Shown here piece after piece: positions 56,229-64,000 of a DNA stretch of 64,000 bases. Position numbers and translations under genes: made by a program. This DNA comes from Phytoactinopolyspora halotolerans. Lineage in GTDB: Bacteria; Actinomycetota; Actinomycetes; Jiangellales; Jiangellaceae. Within the stretch, counting starts at the first letter, position 1. Each line of letters begins with the position of its first letter. Where the stretch lies: assembly GCF_010550675.1 (NCBI RefSeq), contig NZ_JAAGOA010000010.1:124001-188000 (forward strand), read 5' to 3'. The notes below the pieces were generated by a model, which was not told where the DNA came from, searched no databases, and saw nothing but the letters and a program-made list of their open reading frames with translations.

Positions 56229-58214
56229 CTACGTCACGAAGTACTGCTCGGGGTGGGTCACGCCCGGGTAGGGGAATTTCGCGGCGAAGAAGGTCTGGTC
56301 GACCATGTTGCGGAAGTTGTTCTTCACCACGCCGTACGGCGGAACCGGCGTGCTGATGCCGATCAGGTAGAACTGCTCCTTGGCGATCCGCAGCACCTCA
56401 GCCATCAGCTCGTTCCGCCGATCCGGGTCTGGCTCAACCAGAACCTCCTGGTAGATCCGGAACTGTTCCTTGACCGGCTCCGGCGGTTCGATGCCGTCCT
56501 CGGTGTCGCCGTCGAGCCAGTTGGACCACTTGGACGCGAAGACGTTGTCGATGCCCCACCGCGGCAGGTAGAAACTGGGAGAGTTCACCGGGTCGAGGGC
56601 GCCGTCGCCGTCCCAGACGTGTGCCTCATGCTCGTTGGCCTGGATCAGCTCGTAGCGCAGCTCATTGGCCTCGGTCTGCATGCTCATGTCGATGCCGACC
56701 TCGCGCCAGTACCCCTTCACCAGCTCCAGGCTGTCGATCATCTCCGGCTTGCCGGAATCGGTGGCCACCAGGATCCGGAACGAGATGGGCTTGCCGTCCG
56801 GCCCCAGCCGGATGCCGTCGGCGTTCCGCTCGGTGTACCCGGCGTCGTCGAGGTGCCGGTTGGCCAGGTCGACGTCGTACTCGGTGTACTGCTTGCCCAT
56901 CTCCTCGTCGTACAGAGCACTCTCCGGAAGCGGCGCCGGCTGCCAGGGCTCCCCTTGGCGGGCGTAGACCGCTTCGATGATCTCCTGCCGGTTGATCGCG
57001 TGCGACAATCCGATCCGGAAATCCTTGTTGCCGAAGATCTCCCGTTTAACCTCGTCCTGGCAGTTCTGGTTCAGCAGGATCGTCATTGTGTTGATCTTGT
57101 CCGGCACCAGGTCGAAGAAGTCGTAGCCACCGGACTCCCGGTCGCGGGCGAGCACCGGCTTGTTCGTCGTCGTGGTCACCACCCGATCGATCATGTCGAT
57201 CTCGCCCTGCAGCGTGCTCAGCAACAGGACCTCGGCATCCTGGAAGATGCCGAAGCGGATCCCGTCGAGGTAGGGCAACTGGTTGCCGTCCGGGTCGATC
57301 TTCCAGTAATACGGGTTCCGCTCGAAGAGCATCTCGGTGGCGTCCGAGACGGGCGTGGTCGGAACCCACGCGTGCAGTCGCGGCAGCTCGATGTCGTGCC
57401 ACATCGCCCCGCCCCACAACGCATCCTGCAGCGCCTCCACCCATCCGGAGAAGTCGGCGTCCTTCGCGTTCTGCTCCGCGTCGTCGCTGTAGTCCGGGTG
57501 GAACTTCTCCAGGTAGTGGCGCGGAAGCCGGGTCGGCATATAGGCGATCTCGCCGGCGAGCTGCTCCAGGAAGAGCGCGTGCGGCGCGGCGAAGGTGAAG
57601 ACGACGGTGACGTCGTCGACCTTCTCCAGCGTGCCCATCTCGCCACCCGCGACGAACAGGCCGTAGTCACCGGGATTGACCTGGGGGTGGGTGAGCACGT
57701 CGTTGTAGGCGAACAGGATGTCGTCGGCCGTGAACGGCGCACCGTCCGACCACTTCATGCCTTCCCGGAGAATGAACGTGTAGACGGTGGCGTCGTCGTT
57801 GATCTCGACTGCCTCGGCTACGTTCGGAATCGGCTCGGTCCAGTCCAGGTTCCACCGCACGAGGTTCTCGTACGCGAGCGTGTAGATCAGCCGGCCACCG
57901 TCGGTGCCGACCATGCCGTTACGCCAGGTTCCGCCGTACTGGCCGATCTCCTCAATGGGCTGTACCACCATCGGGCTGGCCGGCAGCCGCTCGGCCAGCG
58001 GCGGAAGCTCACCGCTGTCGACCAATGCCTTGAGCCCCGGCGCCTCGCCGGTACCGCCCTCCGGCGGCGCGCTCGGGGTCGCGCCGTTGCCGCCGTCGCC
58101 GCTGCCGGAGCTGCACGCGGGAACCAGCGCCGCAAGTGTGAGCGCCCCGCCCGCGCGGAGCAGTTGTCGTCGGTTGAGCTGTAACAGGTGCCGTCGATCG
58201 ATCTGTGGGTCCAT
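56229..58214 (-). CDS. Extracellular solute-binding lipoprotein, family 5 (copy B)
   Basis: 661 residues. Twin-arginine signal (LNRRQLLRAGGALTLAALVPAC) preceded by a second RR pair, lipobox Cys, then SBP_bac_5 with NPYYWKIDPDGNQLPYLDG. ATG 58214 has AGGAG eight bases upstream; an in-frame start at 58241 is less likely. Collinear with copy A; divergence is spread along the protein, so ligand range may differ. Confidence 0.93.
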   Translation of the reverse strand: MDPQIDRRHLLQLNRRQLLRAGGALTLAALVPACSSGSGDGGNGATPSAPPEGGTGEAPGLKALVDSGELPPLAERLPASPMVVQPIEEIGQYGGTWRNGMVGTDGGRLIYTLAYENLVRWNLDWTEPIPNVAEAVEINDDATVYTFILREGMKWSDGAPFTADDILFAYNDVLTHPQVNPGDYGLFVAGGEMGTLEKVDDVTVVFTFAAPHALFLEQLAGEIAYMPTRLPRHYLEKFHPDYSDDAEQNAKDADFSGWVEALQDALWGGAMWHDIELPRLHAWVPTTPVSDATEMLFERNPYYWKIDPDGNQLPYLDGIRFGIFQDAEVLLLSTLQGEIDMIDRVVTTTTNKPVLARDRESGGYDFFDLVPDKINTMTILLNQNCQDEVKREIFGNKDFRIGLSHAINRQEIIEAVYARQGEPWQPAPLPESALYDEEMGKQYTEYDVDLANRHLDDAGYTERNADGIRLGPDGKPISFRILVATDSGKPEMIDSLELVKGYWREVGIDMSMQTEANELRYELIQANEHEAHVWDGDGALDPVNSPSFYLPRWGIDNVFASKWSNWLDGDTEDGIEPPEPVKEQFRIYQEVLVEPDPDRRNELMAEVLRIAKEQFYLIGISTPVPPYGVVKNNFRNMVDQTFFAAKFPYPGVTHPEQYFVT

Positions 58215-58293
58215 CAGACACTCTCCTTTGAGGTGCGTCATGGCCAGATGTGCATCGGGCGGCGGAACACGGTGTTCCGCCGAACAGGGCCTC

Positions 58294-59892
58294 TTAGTAG
58301 CCGTGGACGTCGGGCCAGCGCAGCTCGACGCCGTCGCGGGTCAACGTCTTCTGATACGCCCGTAGCCGGGCCTCGTCGTGCCGCACCTGCTGCGGTGTGG
58401 TGTTCTCGGCCACGCAGTGCGCCGCCAGTACGCCGGCGGCTTCGCCGACGTTCCACTCCACCGGGTGCAGCCGGTAACAGCCGTTGGTGATATGCGTGGT
58501 GCCGATGTTCTTCGCCGCCGGAAGCAGGTTGCGCATCCGCACCGGCAGCAACGCACCCAGCGGGATCTGAAACGGCAACGAACCGACGTCGATGTAGTTG
58601 TCCCCACCCGTGGACGGATGCAGATCGATCCGGTACGAGCCGACACCCACCGAATCGTCGTACGGCTTCGCCGTTCGCTCTGGCCGTAGCGCCTGCGCGA
58701 CGTCCTGCTCCACGATCGTGTACTCCGCGACGATCCGCCGCGACTCGCGGATGTATGGATACTTCGCCAGGCCGTGCGAGGTGCCGAAGACATCGCCGCG
58801 CAGCCGCAAGCCCGGTAGGCCGGTGCCGCCGTCCATCCGTGGCATCTCGGTCTGCATCCAGTACAGGAAACTCAGACTCATCCGCCGGGCGCCTTCGAGG
58901 TGGAGGGCTGCCTCGTCGTCGTCCACCTCGAACACCGGACCGGACAGGTAGTCGATCATCGGCCAGTTCACGATGACGACGTCGCTGCGGAACGCACCCG
59001 GCACGAAGTTGTCCCGGGCGATGATGCGGCGGAACTGCCAGAGATCGATGTCGCCGCCGCCGTACCGTCGGTTGAACTCCTCATCGTGATGCGGCTCGAA
59101 CGTCCGCTGAACCGGTTCCAGACTGTGCGGCTTCGGCGCTACCAGACCGAACATCGGCCCGGGCCAGTACGGCGGTTGAAACTCCCGCCAGAGGGCATAA
59201 TCGTCCGGCTTATCAATGGTGTGGTCTTCGCCCTCCAGATGGTCGACCGCGAAGCACCAGGAAACCGCCTGCATGTTCAGCGGCTGGCCCTCGGCCGGGG
59301 CGCTCGGCTCCCCGGTATCGTCCTGCGACTCGAACCCGGTGACGTATTCCGTGCCGGTCAGCGGCAACAGCTCGCCGGTCTCGGTCGCGTCCAGGACGTA
59401 GCGCGCCGTGACGGTCAACCGCTCACCCGTCTCCTCGTCCTGCACGGTGACGCTGGTGACGGTGTCGCCGTCCGTAGTGGCCGCGACCGGCCGGTGCCGC
59501 AGCCGTAGATCCAGCCGGCCGGCAGCCCGGTGCGGCGCGAGCATCGCCTCGAGCACGGCCAGCGCGACCCGTGGCTCGGCGCAGATGCGGCTCACCGCTC
59601 CACCGCCGGGGTTGAGGTGACGCGCCGCCCGGGCGGCTTCGGTGAGCGGGTAATGCCGCCGGTAATAGTCGCGGATGCCGTCCCGGAACGACCGGTAGGT
59701 CGCCGTGCAGCCGAACTGCTCGATCCAGGGATGCTCGTCCGACGGCACGCCCTGAGCGGTGATCTGGCCGCCGACCCAATCGGTCTCCTCGGTCAGCACC
59801 ACCGTCATGCCGTGCCGCGCCGCGGCCAACGCGGCGGCGACGCCACCGAGCCCGCCGCCGATGACCGCGACGTCTACGCCGATCTCCGTCAT
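58294..59892 (-). CDS. FAD-dependent oxidoreductase of FAD_oxidored type (copy B)
   Basis: 532 residues, collinear with copy A. Rossmann motif VIGGGLGGVAAALAAARHG, then TEETDWVGGQITAQG, and the conserved C-terminal half. ATG 59892 overlaps the LacI stop (ATGA), which ties the enzyme's synthesis to its regulator. Cytosolic, reaction unknown. Confidence 0.91.
   Translation of the reverse strand: MTEIGVDVAVIGGGLGGVAAALAAARHGMTVVLTEETDWVGGQITAQGVPSDEHPWIEQFGCTATYRSFRDGIRDYYRRHYPLTEAARAARHLNPGGGAVSRICAEPRVALAVLEAMLAPHRAAGRLDLRLRHRPVAATTDGDTVTSVTVQDEETGERLTVTARYVLDATETGELLPLTGTEYVTGFESQDDTGEPSAPAEGQPLNMQAVSWCFAVDHLEGEDHTIDKPDDYALWREFQPPYWPGPMFGLVAPKPHSLEPVQRTFEPHHDEEFNRRYGGGDIDLWQFRRIIARDNFVPGAFRSDVVIVNWPMIDYLSGPVFEVDDDEAALHLEGARRMSLSFLYWMQTEMPRMDGGTGLPGLRLRGDVFGTSHGLAKYPYIRESRRIVAEYTIVEQDVAQALRPERTAKPYDDSVGVGSYRIDLHPSTGGDNYIDVGSLPFQIPLGALLPVRMRNLLPAAKNIGTTHITNGCYRLHPVEWNVGEAAGVLAAHCVAENTTPQQVRHDEARLRAYQKTLTRDGVELRWPDVHGY
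58432..58656 (-). repeat. 225-bp near-identical tract shared with 44715-44939
   Basis: Partner of the tract at 44715-44939; offset 13717 bp, three mismatches counted by eye. Confidence 0.8.
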
Positions 59893-60944
59893 GCGGACCT
59901 CCCCGTCGCAGGCGCCATGGTGCTCTCTCCGGGCGGGGTGCACGGCAACAGCAAGTGGTCGTCACGGGTGGCCTGTGGGTCCTCGAGGATCTCCACCAGC
60001 ATCCGCACCGCCGCACGCCCCATCTCGTTCCGCGGGATGCCCATCGAGCTCCACGAGCGGCCCGGATGCGGCCCGTCGCTGGTGCCGCGCAAGACGACCA
60101 CCGACACGTCGTCCGGAATGGTCATGCCGCGTTCCCGGGCGAATTCGCCGAGCCGCGCCGCATAGCTCTCGTCTTCGGCCACGAAGGCGGTCATGCCGCT
60201 GGCCAGGGCATGGTCGAACCAATCCACGGAGAGGTGCTGGGCCCCCATCAGCACCGGCAACGCCGGCAGCCCGGCTGCCTGGCAGCTCGCTCGGTAGCCC
60301 TGTTCACGGTCGATGAGCGCCTCCATCCGCCCGTCCAATCCGACGTAACCGATGCGCCGATGGCCCAGGGCGATCAGCCGGTCCACGACGTCCCTCGTGG
60401 CGGTGGTGTAGTCGGCTCCGACCCAGCGGAACTCCACCCCCGGGACCTCCCGCCGGCCGACGTGGACGAAGGGATATCCCTCGTCGGCCAGCTTGGCGAT
60501 GTCCGAGCTGTCGTGGGTGAAACCGAGCAAGACGCTCCCGTCCGCCACGTTCAGCCGGTTCACGCCGTCCCGGTAGATCCGCCGCTTGCCGTTCGGTTCC
60601 TCGGTCGAGGTGAACAGCACCAGGTCATAACCGTCGAGCACAGCCTGCTCCTCGATGCCGATCAGGAACTCGTGGAAGAAGTCCCGCTGGCTGATGGGGA
60701 AGACCGACTCGAACGTGTGCACACCGAGCAGCTTGTTGCGCTTGCCACGGAGACTCCGTGCCGCCGGGTTCGCGACGTAGCCGAGGTCGCGCACGGCCTC
60801 GCGGACGCGCCGGACCGTCTCCTCCGGAATCCGGTGAGCGGTCGCCCGGCCGTTGATCACCGCCGACACCGTCCCCTGCGACACTCCGGCGCGTCTGGCG
60901 ACGTCGCTCTGGGTCGGCGCCTGCTGGCGGCTTTTGATCGCCAC
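59889..60944 (-). CDS. LacI-family regulator of module copy B
   Basis: 351 residues. N-terminal LacI helix-turn-helix (TQSDVARRAGVSQGTVSAVING), hinge helix (AARSLRGKRNKLLGV) and periplasmic-binding-like sugar-sensing domain (VFPISQRDFFHEFLIGIEEQ onward). GTG 60944 has AGGAG six bases upstream. It is the first gene of its operon and overlaps the FAD gene. Recognition residues differ from the second LacI (SQGTVSAV against SQSAVSRV), matching different upstream operators. Confidence 0.95.
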   Translation of the reverse strand: MAIKSRQQAPTQSDVARRAGVSQGTVSAVINGRATAHRIPEETVRRVREAVRDLGYVANPAARSLRGKRNKLLGVHTFESVFPISQRDFFHEFLIGIEEQAVLDGYDLVLFTSTEEPNGKRRIYRDGVNRLNVADGSVLLGFTHDSSDIAKLADEGYPFVHVGRREVPGVEFRWVGADYTTATRDVVDRLIALGHRRIGYVGLDGRMEALIDREQGYRASCQAAGLPALPVLMGAQHLSVDWFDHALASGMTAFVAEDESYAARLGEFARERGMTIPDDVSVVVLRGTSDGPHPGRSWSSMGIPRNEMGRAAVRMLVEILEDPQATRDDHLLLPCTPPGESTMAPATGRSA

Positions 60945-60956
60945 TCCACTCTCCTC

Positions 60957-61019
60957 TGCTATTTCGTAATAGCAACGTATTAGCAGGAATAACGCTTTAT
61001 TTGCTATTTCGTTGCAGCG
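60957..61019 (-). promoter_or_regulatory. Pair of LacI-type operators before LacI gene of copy B
   Basis: A perfect site, TGCTATT-TCGT-AATAGCA (60957-60974), and a second site whose left half TGCTATTTC is identical (61002-61019); 45 bp centre to centre. A further half-site GTATTAGCA lies between. Likely autoregulation by the LacI at 59889-60944; TAATAC between the sites could be the -10 box. Confidence 0.65.
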
Positions 61020-61164
61020 ACTTTAGAGAGACTTCCTCGCCGAGTCAAGGGTGAACGGTGGATTTCCCTGACGTGACAGTCCAGGACACCCGGAACCAGA
61101 GCGAGGCCCAGACCCACACCCAGACGCGGGCGTGTCCGCCGTCGACTCTCGGCCCACCATGCGG

Positions 61165-62220
61165 TTACCGGCGCTCGCGGGCCGCCGCGACCGTTGCTCC
61201 CTCCACGATCGAACACGGGACGACGACGCTGGCGCCCTGCCCCTCCGGATCGTCGACCAGTTCCACCAGCGCATCGATCGCCATCCGGCCGATCTCCTTG
61301 CGTGGTATGTGCAGCGCATGCCAGCGCTGACGGGCCTCCGGGCCGACCGCCTCGAGCACCACCACGGAAACGTCGTCGGGCACCCTGAGCTCGCGGGCGT
61401 CGAGCCCGGCCAGCAGCATCTCCGCGAGCGGCTCACTCTCCGCGACCACCGCCGTCACCGGCCCCGCGGCGAGCTCGTCCAACCACGAGGCGAGAAGGCT
61501 CGTCTTGTCTTCGGAGAGCGCCGACCCGGCGCTCGACCTATCCTCCAGCCCGAGCTTCCGCACGGCGTCGACATATCCGCGCCGCCGGTCCTCGTACGCC
61601 TCCATACCCAGCGTGCCGTGCAGGTACGTCAGGTGGCGGTGCCCGTGCCGGGCCAGCATCTCGACGATGTCGCCGGTGACGCCGAAGTAATCCGGAACGA
61701 TGCACGGGATCTCCGCGCCCGGCACTTCGCGGCGGCCGATGTGCACGAACGGATACCCCTCGTCCCAGAGCCGGGCCAGGTCGTTCTTATCCGTCAACGC
61801 ACCGAGCAGCACGCTGCCGTCCGCCAGATTCAGCCGGTTGACCCCGTCGCGATAGACGCGTCGACGGCCGTCCGAGGTGCCGGTCGAGGTGAACAGGACC
61901 AGGTCATAACCCAGCTCCTCGGCCCGTTCCTCGATTCCCAGCAGGAACTCGAAGTAGAAGCTCTCTCGGGCGTGCGGGAACACCGGCTCGAACGTGTGGA
62001 CGCCGAGCAGCTTGTTGCGCTTCTTGCGCAGGCTCCGCGCCGACGGATTGGGGACGTACCCGAGTTCCTTTACGGCCTGCAGAATCCGGCGCCGGGTCTC
62101 CTCCGGGATGCGCGCCGATTCCGCGTCCGACGCGATGACCCGGGACACCGCCGACTGGGACACGCCGGCCAGCCGCGCCACGTCCGCCTGGCGCGGCGCG
62201 CGTTCCCGACGTCTTGCCAT
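61165..62220 (-). CDS. Second LacI-family regulator, probable controller of module copy A
   Basis: 351 residues, collinear with the copy B LacI. Helix-turn-helix RQADVARLAGVSQSAVSRVIAS, hinge SARSLRKKRNKLLGV, sugar-sensing domain beginning HTFEPVFPHARESFYFEFL. ATG 62220 with an AGGTAGG site. It stands alone, 220 bp upstream of the other LacI gene, and its promoter shares operators with FAD gene A. Confidence 0.95.
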   Translation of the reverse strand: MARRRERAPRQADVARLAGVSQSAVSRVIASDAESARIPEETRRRILQAVKELGYVPNPSARSLRKKRNKLLGVHTFEPVFPHARESFYFEFLLGIEERAEELGYDLVLFTSTGTSDGRRRVYRDGVNRLNLADGSVLLGALTDKNDLARLWDEGYPFVHIGRREVPGAEIPCIVPDYFGVTGDIVEMLARHGHRHLTYLHGTLGMEAYEDRRRGYVDAVRKLGLEDRSSAGSALSEDKTSLLASWLDELAAGPVTAVVAESEPLAEMLLAGLDARELRVPDDVSVVVLEAVGPEARQRWHALHIPRKEIGRMAIDALVELVDDPEGQGASVVVPCSIVEGATVAAARERR

Positions 62221-62267
62221 CCGGCCTACCTATCCCCGCCAGTGCCGCCCGACCATGACACCCCGGC

Positions 62268-62329
62268 ACGGCATACGTATGAGCACACGGAGAGGATAAC
62301 ATCCATCCGTCCGCTAGTACGTACGAGCG
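62268..62329 (-). promoter_or_regulatory. Pair of LacI-type operators before second LacI gene
   Basis: Two TACGTA-centred sites: 62268-62285 with half-site GTATGAGCA, and 62312-62329 (CGCTAGTAC then GTACGAGCG), a near-perfect palindrome. Centre distance 44 bp, as at module copy A. Likely autoregulation. Confidence 0.65.
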
Positions 62330-62429
62330 CACCTGAGACATCCTGCCGACCTAGGACGCCCGTGCCCCGACCGACGACCTGCGCGCCCGCCGACCTCGTC
62401 CGTCTGTGCGGGCGGTTGCGCACGCGCGG

Positions 62430-62696
62430 TCAGCTGTCGTCGTCGCCACCTGGGCGCATCTTCTCCCATTTCTTCTTGCACTCCGGGCAGACCGGGTACT
62501 TCTCAGGGTCTCGGCTCGGCACCCACACCTTGCCGCACAGCGCGATCACCGGCGTACCGTTGATCATGGCATCGGTCAGTTTGTGCTTCGGCACGTAGTG
62601 GGAGAACCGATCGCGTTCGCCGTCACCATCACCAGGTTGGGTTCCGGTATCCGGTCGCTCGATGGTCTCGGTGCCCGGGCTGAACTGCGTAGTCAC
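62430..62696 (-). CDS. DUF3039 protein
   Basis: 88 residues. C-terminal two-thirds match the DUF3039 pattern (FSHYVPKHKLTDAMINGTP, then ALCGKVWVPSRDPEKYPVCPECKKKW), with three cysteines that could hold zinc. Function unknown; widespread in actinobacteria. GTG 62696 preferred (product begins MTTQFSP, GGGG upstream); the frame is open to 62768. Divergent from the MFS gene. Confidence 0.85.
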   Translation of the reverse strand: MTTQFSPGTETIERPDTGTQPGDGDGERDRFSHYVPKHKLTDAMINGTPVIALCGKVWVPSRDPEKYPVCPECKKKWEKMRPGGDDDS

Positions 62697-62758
62697 AATC
62701 CCCAGTCTACGGATCGAGACAACTGCTGATCGACTGGAGTTGAGGACATGAGTGTCTC

Positions 62759-62764
62759 TACTAT
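62759..62764 (+). promoter_or_regulatory. Likely -10 box of a leaderless MFS transcript
   Basis: TACTAT ends six bases before ATG 62771, placing the transcription start on the A of the start codon. TGGAGT (62735-62740) 18 bp upstream is a weak -35. Confidence 0.45.
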
Positions 62765-62770
62765 TCACTC

Positions 62771-64000
62771 ATGACACGGACGTCCGGACAGCCCATGAGT
62801 CCGGGCATCCTCAGTCCGGCACACCGGTCGCTCACCGTCGGCATCGTCGCCACCATCGCGTTCATCGCGTTCGAGGCGATGGCGGTCGCGACGGCGATGC
62901 CCACGGCGGTTCCCGAGTTGGACGGCGTCAAGTACTACGCTTTCGCGTTCTCCGGGTTCTTCACCACCAGTCTGCTCGGCATGGTCGTCTCCGGTGAGCT
63001 ATGCGATCGCCGCGGACCGTTGCTGCCCAGCGTGGTCGGGGGCGTGACGTTCAGCGTCGGGCTGATCATCGCGGGGACCGCCCAGTCGATGTGGCCGTTC
63101 GTCGCGGGCCGTGCCGCCCAGGGACTCGGCGGAGGCCTCGTGATCGTCGCACTCTACGTGGTGGTCGGACGCTCGTACGACGAGTCGCTGCGCCCGCGGA
63201 TCTTCGCCGCCATCTCCGCGGCCTGGGTGGTGCCCTCGATCGTCGGACCCCTCATCTCCGGGCTGCTCAGCGACCACGCATCATGGCGCTGGGTGTTCCT
63301 CGGCCTGGCGCCGTTCGTGGTGATCCCGATGGTGCTGATCCTGCCCTCGGTGCGGGCCGTAGACGGACCGCCACCGTCCGGACCGGTGGTGCGGCGCCGG
63401 CGGATGCCGCTGGCCGTCGCCACCGCCACCGGCATGGGGCTGCTGCAGTACGCCGGCAGCCGGGCGGATCTCGCCGCGGTCGGATTCTGCGTGATCGCGG
63501 CCGCATTGCTGGTGCCGAGTGTCCCCAGGCTGCTGCCACCGGGCACGTTGCGGATCCGCCGCGGCCTGCCGACCGTCGTGCTCATGCGGGGCATCCTCGC
63601 CGGCGCCTTCTTCGGCGCGGAGGCGTTCCTGCCGCTTATGCTCGTCGCCGAGCGCGGGCTGTCGTCCACCCTCGCCGGGCTTTCGCTCACCGGAGGGGCG
63701 CTGGGATGGGCGGCCGGCTCGTGGTATCAGGGCCGTCCGCGCACGGTCATCCCGCGGCACATGCTCGTGCAGGCAGGAAGCGCCGTCGTCGCCACCGCCG
63801 TGGCGCTGCTCATGCTAGTGCTGCTCCCGGCGGTCCCAGCGATCGTCGCGGCGGTGATCTGGAGCTTCGGAGCGATCGGCATGGGGATGGCGATGTCCAG
63901 CATCAGCGTCCTGCTGTTCGAACTCTCCCCGGTCGAGGAGCATGGGTCCAACTCGGCGGCGATGCAGCTGTCCGACGCTCTCTTCTCCATCGCCTTCGTC
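62771..64000 (+). CDS. Major facilitator superfamily transporter, C-terminus outside window
   Basis: 410 residues visible; the gene runs off the right edge. Multiple membrane helices, with GELCDRRGPLLPSVVGG after helix 2 and the loop motif GRAAQGLGGGLVIVALYVVVGR, typical of the DHA2-like drug-efflux group. Helices continue to the window end (SSISVLLFELSPVEEHG). ATG 62771 follows a -10 box by six bases. Substrate unknown. Confidence 0.92.
   Translation, partial: MTRTSGQPMSPGILSPAHRSLTVGIVATIAFIAFEAMAVATAMPTAVPELDGVKYYAFAFSGFFTTSLLGMVVSGELCDRRGPLLPSVVGGVTFSVGLIIAGTAQSMWPFVAGRAAQGLGGGLVIVALYVVVGRSYDESLRPRIFAAISAAWVVPSIVGPLISGLLSDHASWRWVFLGLAPFVVIPMVLILPSVRAVDGPPPSGPVVRRRRMPLAVATATGMGLLQYAGSRADLAAVGFCVIAAALLVPSVPRLLPPGTLRIRRGLPTVVLMRGILAGAFFGAEAFLPLMLVAERGLSSTLAGLSLTGGALGWAAGSWYQGRPRTVIPRHMLVQAGSAVVATAVALLMLVLLPAVPAIVAAVIWSFGAIGMGMAMSSISVLLFELSPVEEHGSNSAAMQLSDALFSIAFV

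Larger units (their letters stand above)
50337..61019 (-). repeat. Duplicated glycan-import module, copy B
   Basis: Same seven-gene order as 36446-46297, but here the LacI gene at 59889-60944 is the first gene of the operon and overlaps the FAD gene by ATGA. The GH16 proteins of both copies align without a gap across 517 residues. Confidence 0.9.

Overview
The window is high-GC DNA from an actinobacterium. The evidence is G/C-ending codons throughout, long spurious open frames opposite most genes, and families typical of that phylum: SARP/AfsR regulators, SigE-family sigma factor, DUF222-HNH nuclease, DUF3039, and frequent GTG starts. Genus cannot be fixed from sequence alone. No rRNA, tRNA, CRISPR array or insertion sequence was recognised. 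The first gene (1..2360) and the last (62771..64000) run off the window.

Left part (1-13.7 kb). Three SARP-type regulators lie together: two large AfsR-like proteins in tandem on the minus strand and a third, divergent and shorter, which keeps only a fragment of the NB-ARC ATPase. Two of their promoters carry triplets of 7-bp direct repeats at an exact 11-bp period, the known format of SARP binding sites. A small acidic lipoprotein follows. Next come two tyrosine-catabolism enzymes, fumarylacetoacetase and 4-hydroxyphenylpyruvate dioxygenase, separated by an ArsR-CDF metal-efflux pair and a small SRPBCC-like gene. An Lrp/AsnC regulator is divergent from the dioxygenase across a strong inverted repeat.

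Middle part (13.7-36.4 kb). A minus-strand operon encodes a Dpp-type ABC importer (binding protein, two permeases, fused double ATPase), a CocE/NonD serine hydrolase and a TetR regulator. A 24-bp palindrome upstream is its probable operator. A 51-residue zinc-ribbon-like gene sits upstream. Then come a four-gene molybdenum hydroxylase operon (form II CoxL type), a SigE-family sigma factor with a membrane protein containing an internal duplication, a DUF222-HNH nuclease, a small membrane protein divergent from a MarR regulator, a GH13 enzyme, and a dhaK-dhaL-dhaM dihydroxyacetone kinase operon.

Right part (36.4-62.2 kb), all on the minus strand, is the most unusual. A module of FAD-dependent oxidoreductase, extracellular binding protein, two permeases, OppD, OppF and a secreted two-domain GH16 protein occurs twice. 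A single GH3 glycosidase-sulfatase pair lies between the copies, and two paralogous LacI repressors lie upstream. The first GH16 domain resembles bacterial lichenases; the second has lost both catalytic glutamates in both copies. Inferred job: secreted endo-beta-glucanases cut a mixed-linkage or similar beta-glucan, the Opp-type transporters import the oligosaccharides, and the cytoplasmic GH3 enzyme finishes the hydrolysis. The FAD enzymes and sulfatase suggest oxidised or sulfated decorations, but this is not proven. The copies have diverged except for short nearly identical stretches that look like gene conversion. The LacI paralogues appear to use distinct but related operators, each present as pairs 43-45 bp apart. 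The window ends with a DUF3039 protein and an incomplete MFS transporter.
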